A stretch of 64,000 bases of DNA, taken from assembly GCF_012689525.1 (NCBI RefSeq), contig NZ_CP051514.1, positions 310,001 to 374,000 on the forward strand. Reading direction: 5' to 3'. The notes under the pieces were generated by a model. It saw only the letters and a program-made list of their open reading frames with translations, made no database searches and was not told the origin of the DNA. The DNA comes from Paraburkholderia aromaticivorans. Lineage in GTDB: Bacteria; Pseudomonadota; Gammaproteobacteria; Burkholderiales; Burkholderiaceae. Positions 62,953 through 64,000 of the stretch are shown one piece after another; position 1 is the stretch's first letter, and every line of letters starts with the position of its first letter. Made by a program: the position numbers and the translations under genes.

Positions 62953-64000
62953 CTCAGGATTCCCCACATCTTCGTGAGCGAAGTAATGAATGGCCGCTTG
63001 TAAACAGTCGGTGTTGATGCTAACTCTGGCGCATTCTGTTCGCAACGGTAGTCGGGATTGGTCGACGAGAACGAGACGGATGACTGGGCAAGTGCCGAAT
63101 TTGGCGAGGCGAATCTGGGTGATGCACGCCTGGCACAGCGTCTTGTTGCGCTGGCTCGCCGACTCGCGTGCAGTCCGCAAGGTTCGTTTCCACAATCACT
63201 CAAGCCAGCCGAACTGAAGGCAGCCTACCGTTTCTTCGATAATACGCAGGTCGACAAGGACGGCATCCTCGCGCCCCATATTGCGCAAACGCTCGATCGC
63301 ATGAGGCAGGTGCCGATCGTGTTGGCGGTTCAGGACACAACGGAGTTCAACCTGTCGCATCTGCACGCGACTGAGGGCTTGGGTCGCGGCACCGGCAACA
63401 ATGAGCAAGGCTTCATGATGCACAGCCTGCTGGCAGTCCCGCCCGAGGGCTTGCCGTTAGGCGTGCTGGGGATGAAGACCTGGGTGCGCCCCGAAGAGAA
63501 GTTTGGCAAGCGGGCCCCTGCGGTCACGCACCCGATCGAACTGAAGGAAAGCACCAAATGGCTTGAAGGAATCGAACATCTCGCGGCACTCAAGGTACGT
63601 TGTGCACAGACGCGGTTTGTCTGCATTGGAGACCGCGAGAGCGACCTTTACGAACTGTTTTCCGCCGAACGCCCCGCCGGAGTGGATTGGTTGATCCGCG
63701 CGGTACACAACCGCGCGGCGCGTCATCCGCAAGGCTACCTTTGGGAAGCTGTTCTGGCCACCACGCCCCGTGGCAATACTGAACTGCGGGCACCACAGCC
63801 AGAGGCAAAGTTCCTCAGCGTACAGCGCGGCTGACGTTGCGTTGTGCGAGCGTGCGACTGCGCTCTCCGAGGGCGCGCGCAAGCCGCCGCAGCTTGCCTG
63901 AGGTCGACGTCTTTGCAATTCACGCCATTGAGAATAATCCCCCGCATGGCGTTGAGCCGCTTGAATGGATCCTGCTGAGTTCGGTGCCCACGACCTCGCT
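62953..64000 (+). mobile_element. IS4-family insertion sequence, copy 3 (diverged, runs off the window)
   Basis: The left end CTCAGGATTCCCCACATCTT matches the inverted repeat of copies 1 and 2 at most positions. The element continues to the end of the window. The left flank CCGTCCTTCAGGG resembles the TnpB right-end stem (CCGTCCTTTAGG), where copy 1 is inserted. Confidence 0.7.
63058..64000 (+). pseudogene. IS4-family transposase copy 3, frameshifted and cut by the window end
   Basis: The protein (TTG start at 63058) is related throughout to the copy 1 transposase, for example AELKAAYRFFDNTQVDKDGILAPHIAQTLDRM, VQDTTEFNLSHLHATEGLGRGT and CIGDRESDLYELFSAERPAGVDWLIRA. The first frame ends at 63834. 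A +1 shift near 63800 restores similarity as LTLRCASVRLRSPRA and FAIHAIENNPPHGVEPLEWILLSSVP up to base 64000. The YREK region lies outside the window. It is diverged from the other two copies and probably inactive. Confidence 0.78.

Noticed and set aside
1..64000. CRISPR arrays, rRNA and tRNA genes
   Set aside because: No regularly spaced repeats with unique spacers and no recognisable rRNA or tRNA sequence were seen on reading through.

Overview
The window looks like DNA from a high-GC betaproteobacterium of the Burkholderiaceae, most like Paraburkholderia or Caballeronia. The evidence is the meta-cleavage phenol operon, paired phasins with a PhaB reductase, the pgaABCD set, and many Burkholderia-type insertion sequences. 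The high number of IS elements and relics suggests a plasmid, chromid or accessory chromosomal region; the replicon itself cannot be identified.

Region 1 (1-12.5 kb) is an almost complete phenol catabolic operon on the + strand. It encodes the multicomponent phenol hydroxylase (dmpL partial, M, N, O, P), a chloroplast-type ferredoxin (dmpQ), catechol 2,3-dioxygenase (dmpB), and both lower-pathway branches (dmpC, E, H, I, F, G and hydrolase dmpD). A MetA-type outer-membrane protein lies just before dmpD. The route runs phenol to catechol to 2-hydroxymuconic semialdehyde to pyruvate plus acetyl-CoA.

Region 2 (12.7-25 kb) is scarred. A TnpB (IS605/IS1341-type) element is split by an IS4-family element. 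Next come a UvrD-like helicase divergent from a protein built of three IS630-type DNA-binding modules, a decayed polysaccharide deacetylase, and a glycosyltransferase cut after its fourth codon by IS701 nested at the edge of an IS5 element. A dead SulP permease follows.

Region 3 (25.1-35.7 kb) is an intact biofilm exopolysaccharide cluster: pgaABCD for poly-beta-1,6-GlcNAc, followed by glmS, an unrecognised secreted protein and glmU. GlmS and GlmU supply UDP-GlcNAc, so precursor supply is coupled to polymer export.

Region 4 (35.9-46.7 kb) starts with an IS110 element and a third tnpB interrupted by an IS3-family element. It continues with a polyhydroxybutyrate accessory set: two phasins, acetoacetyl-CoA reductase, a small HTH protein and several small unknown genes.

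Region 5 (46-53 kb) is mostly decayed: a cold-shock gene relic, a fused LigD/Ku (NHEJ) relic, IS6 and tricarballylate-dehydrogenase relics. Among them are an intact periplasmic sugar-binding-type protein and a LprI-like lipoprotein.

Region 6 (53-64 kb) holds a second TnpB element (intact TnpB) with an identical IS4 copy inserted in its left end, an IS110 relic, an IS30 element, a fused IS6/IS5 relic, a GlxA-type AraC regulator, an EAL-domain protein, a decayed second-type IS4 transposase, and a third, diverged IS4 copy that runs off the window. No rRNA, tRNA or CRISPR array was seen.
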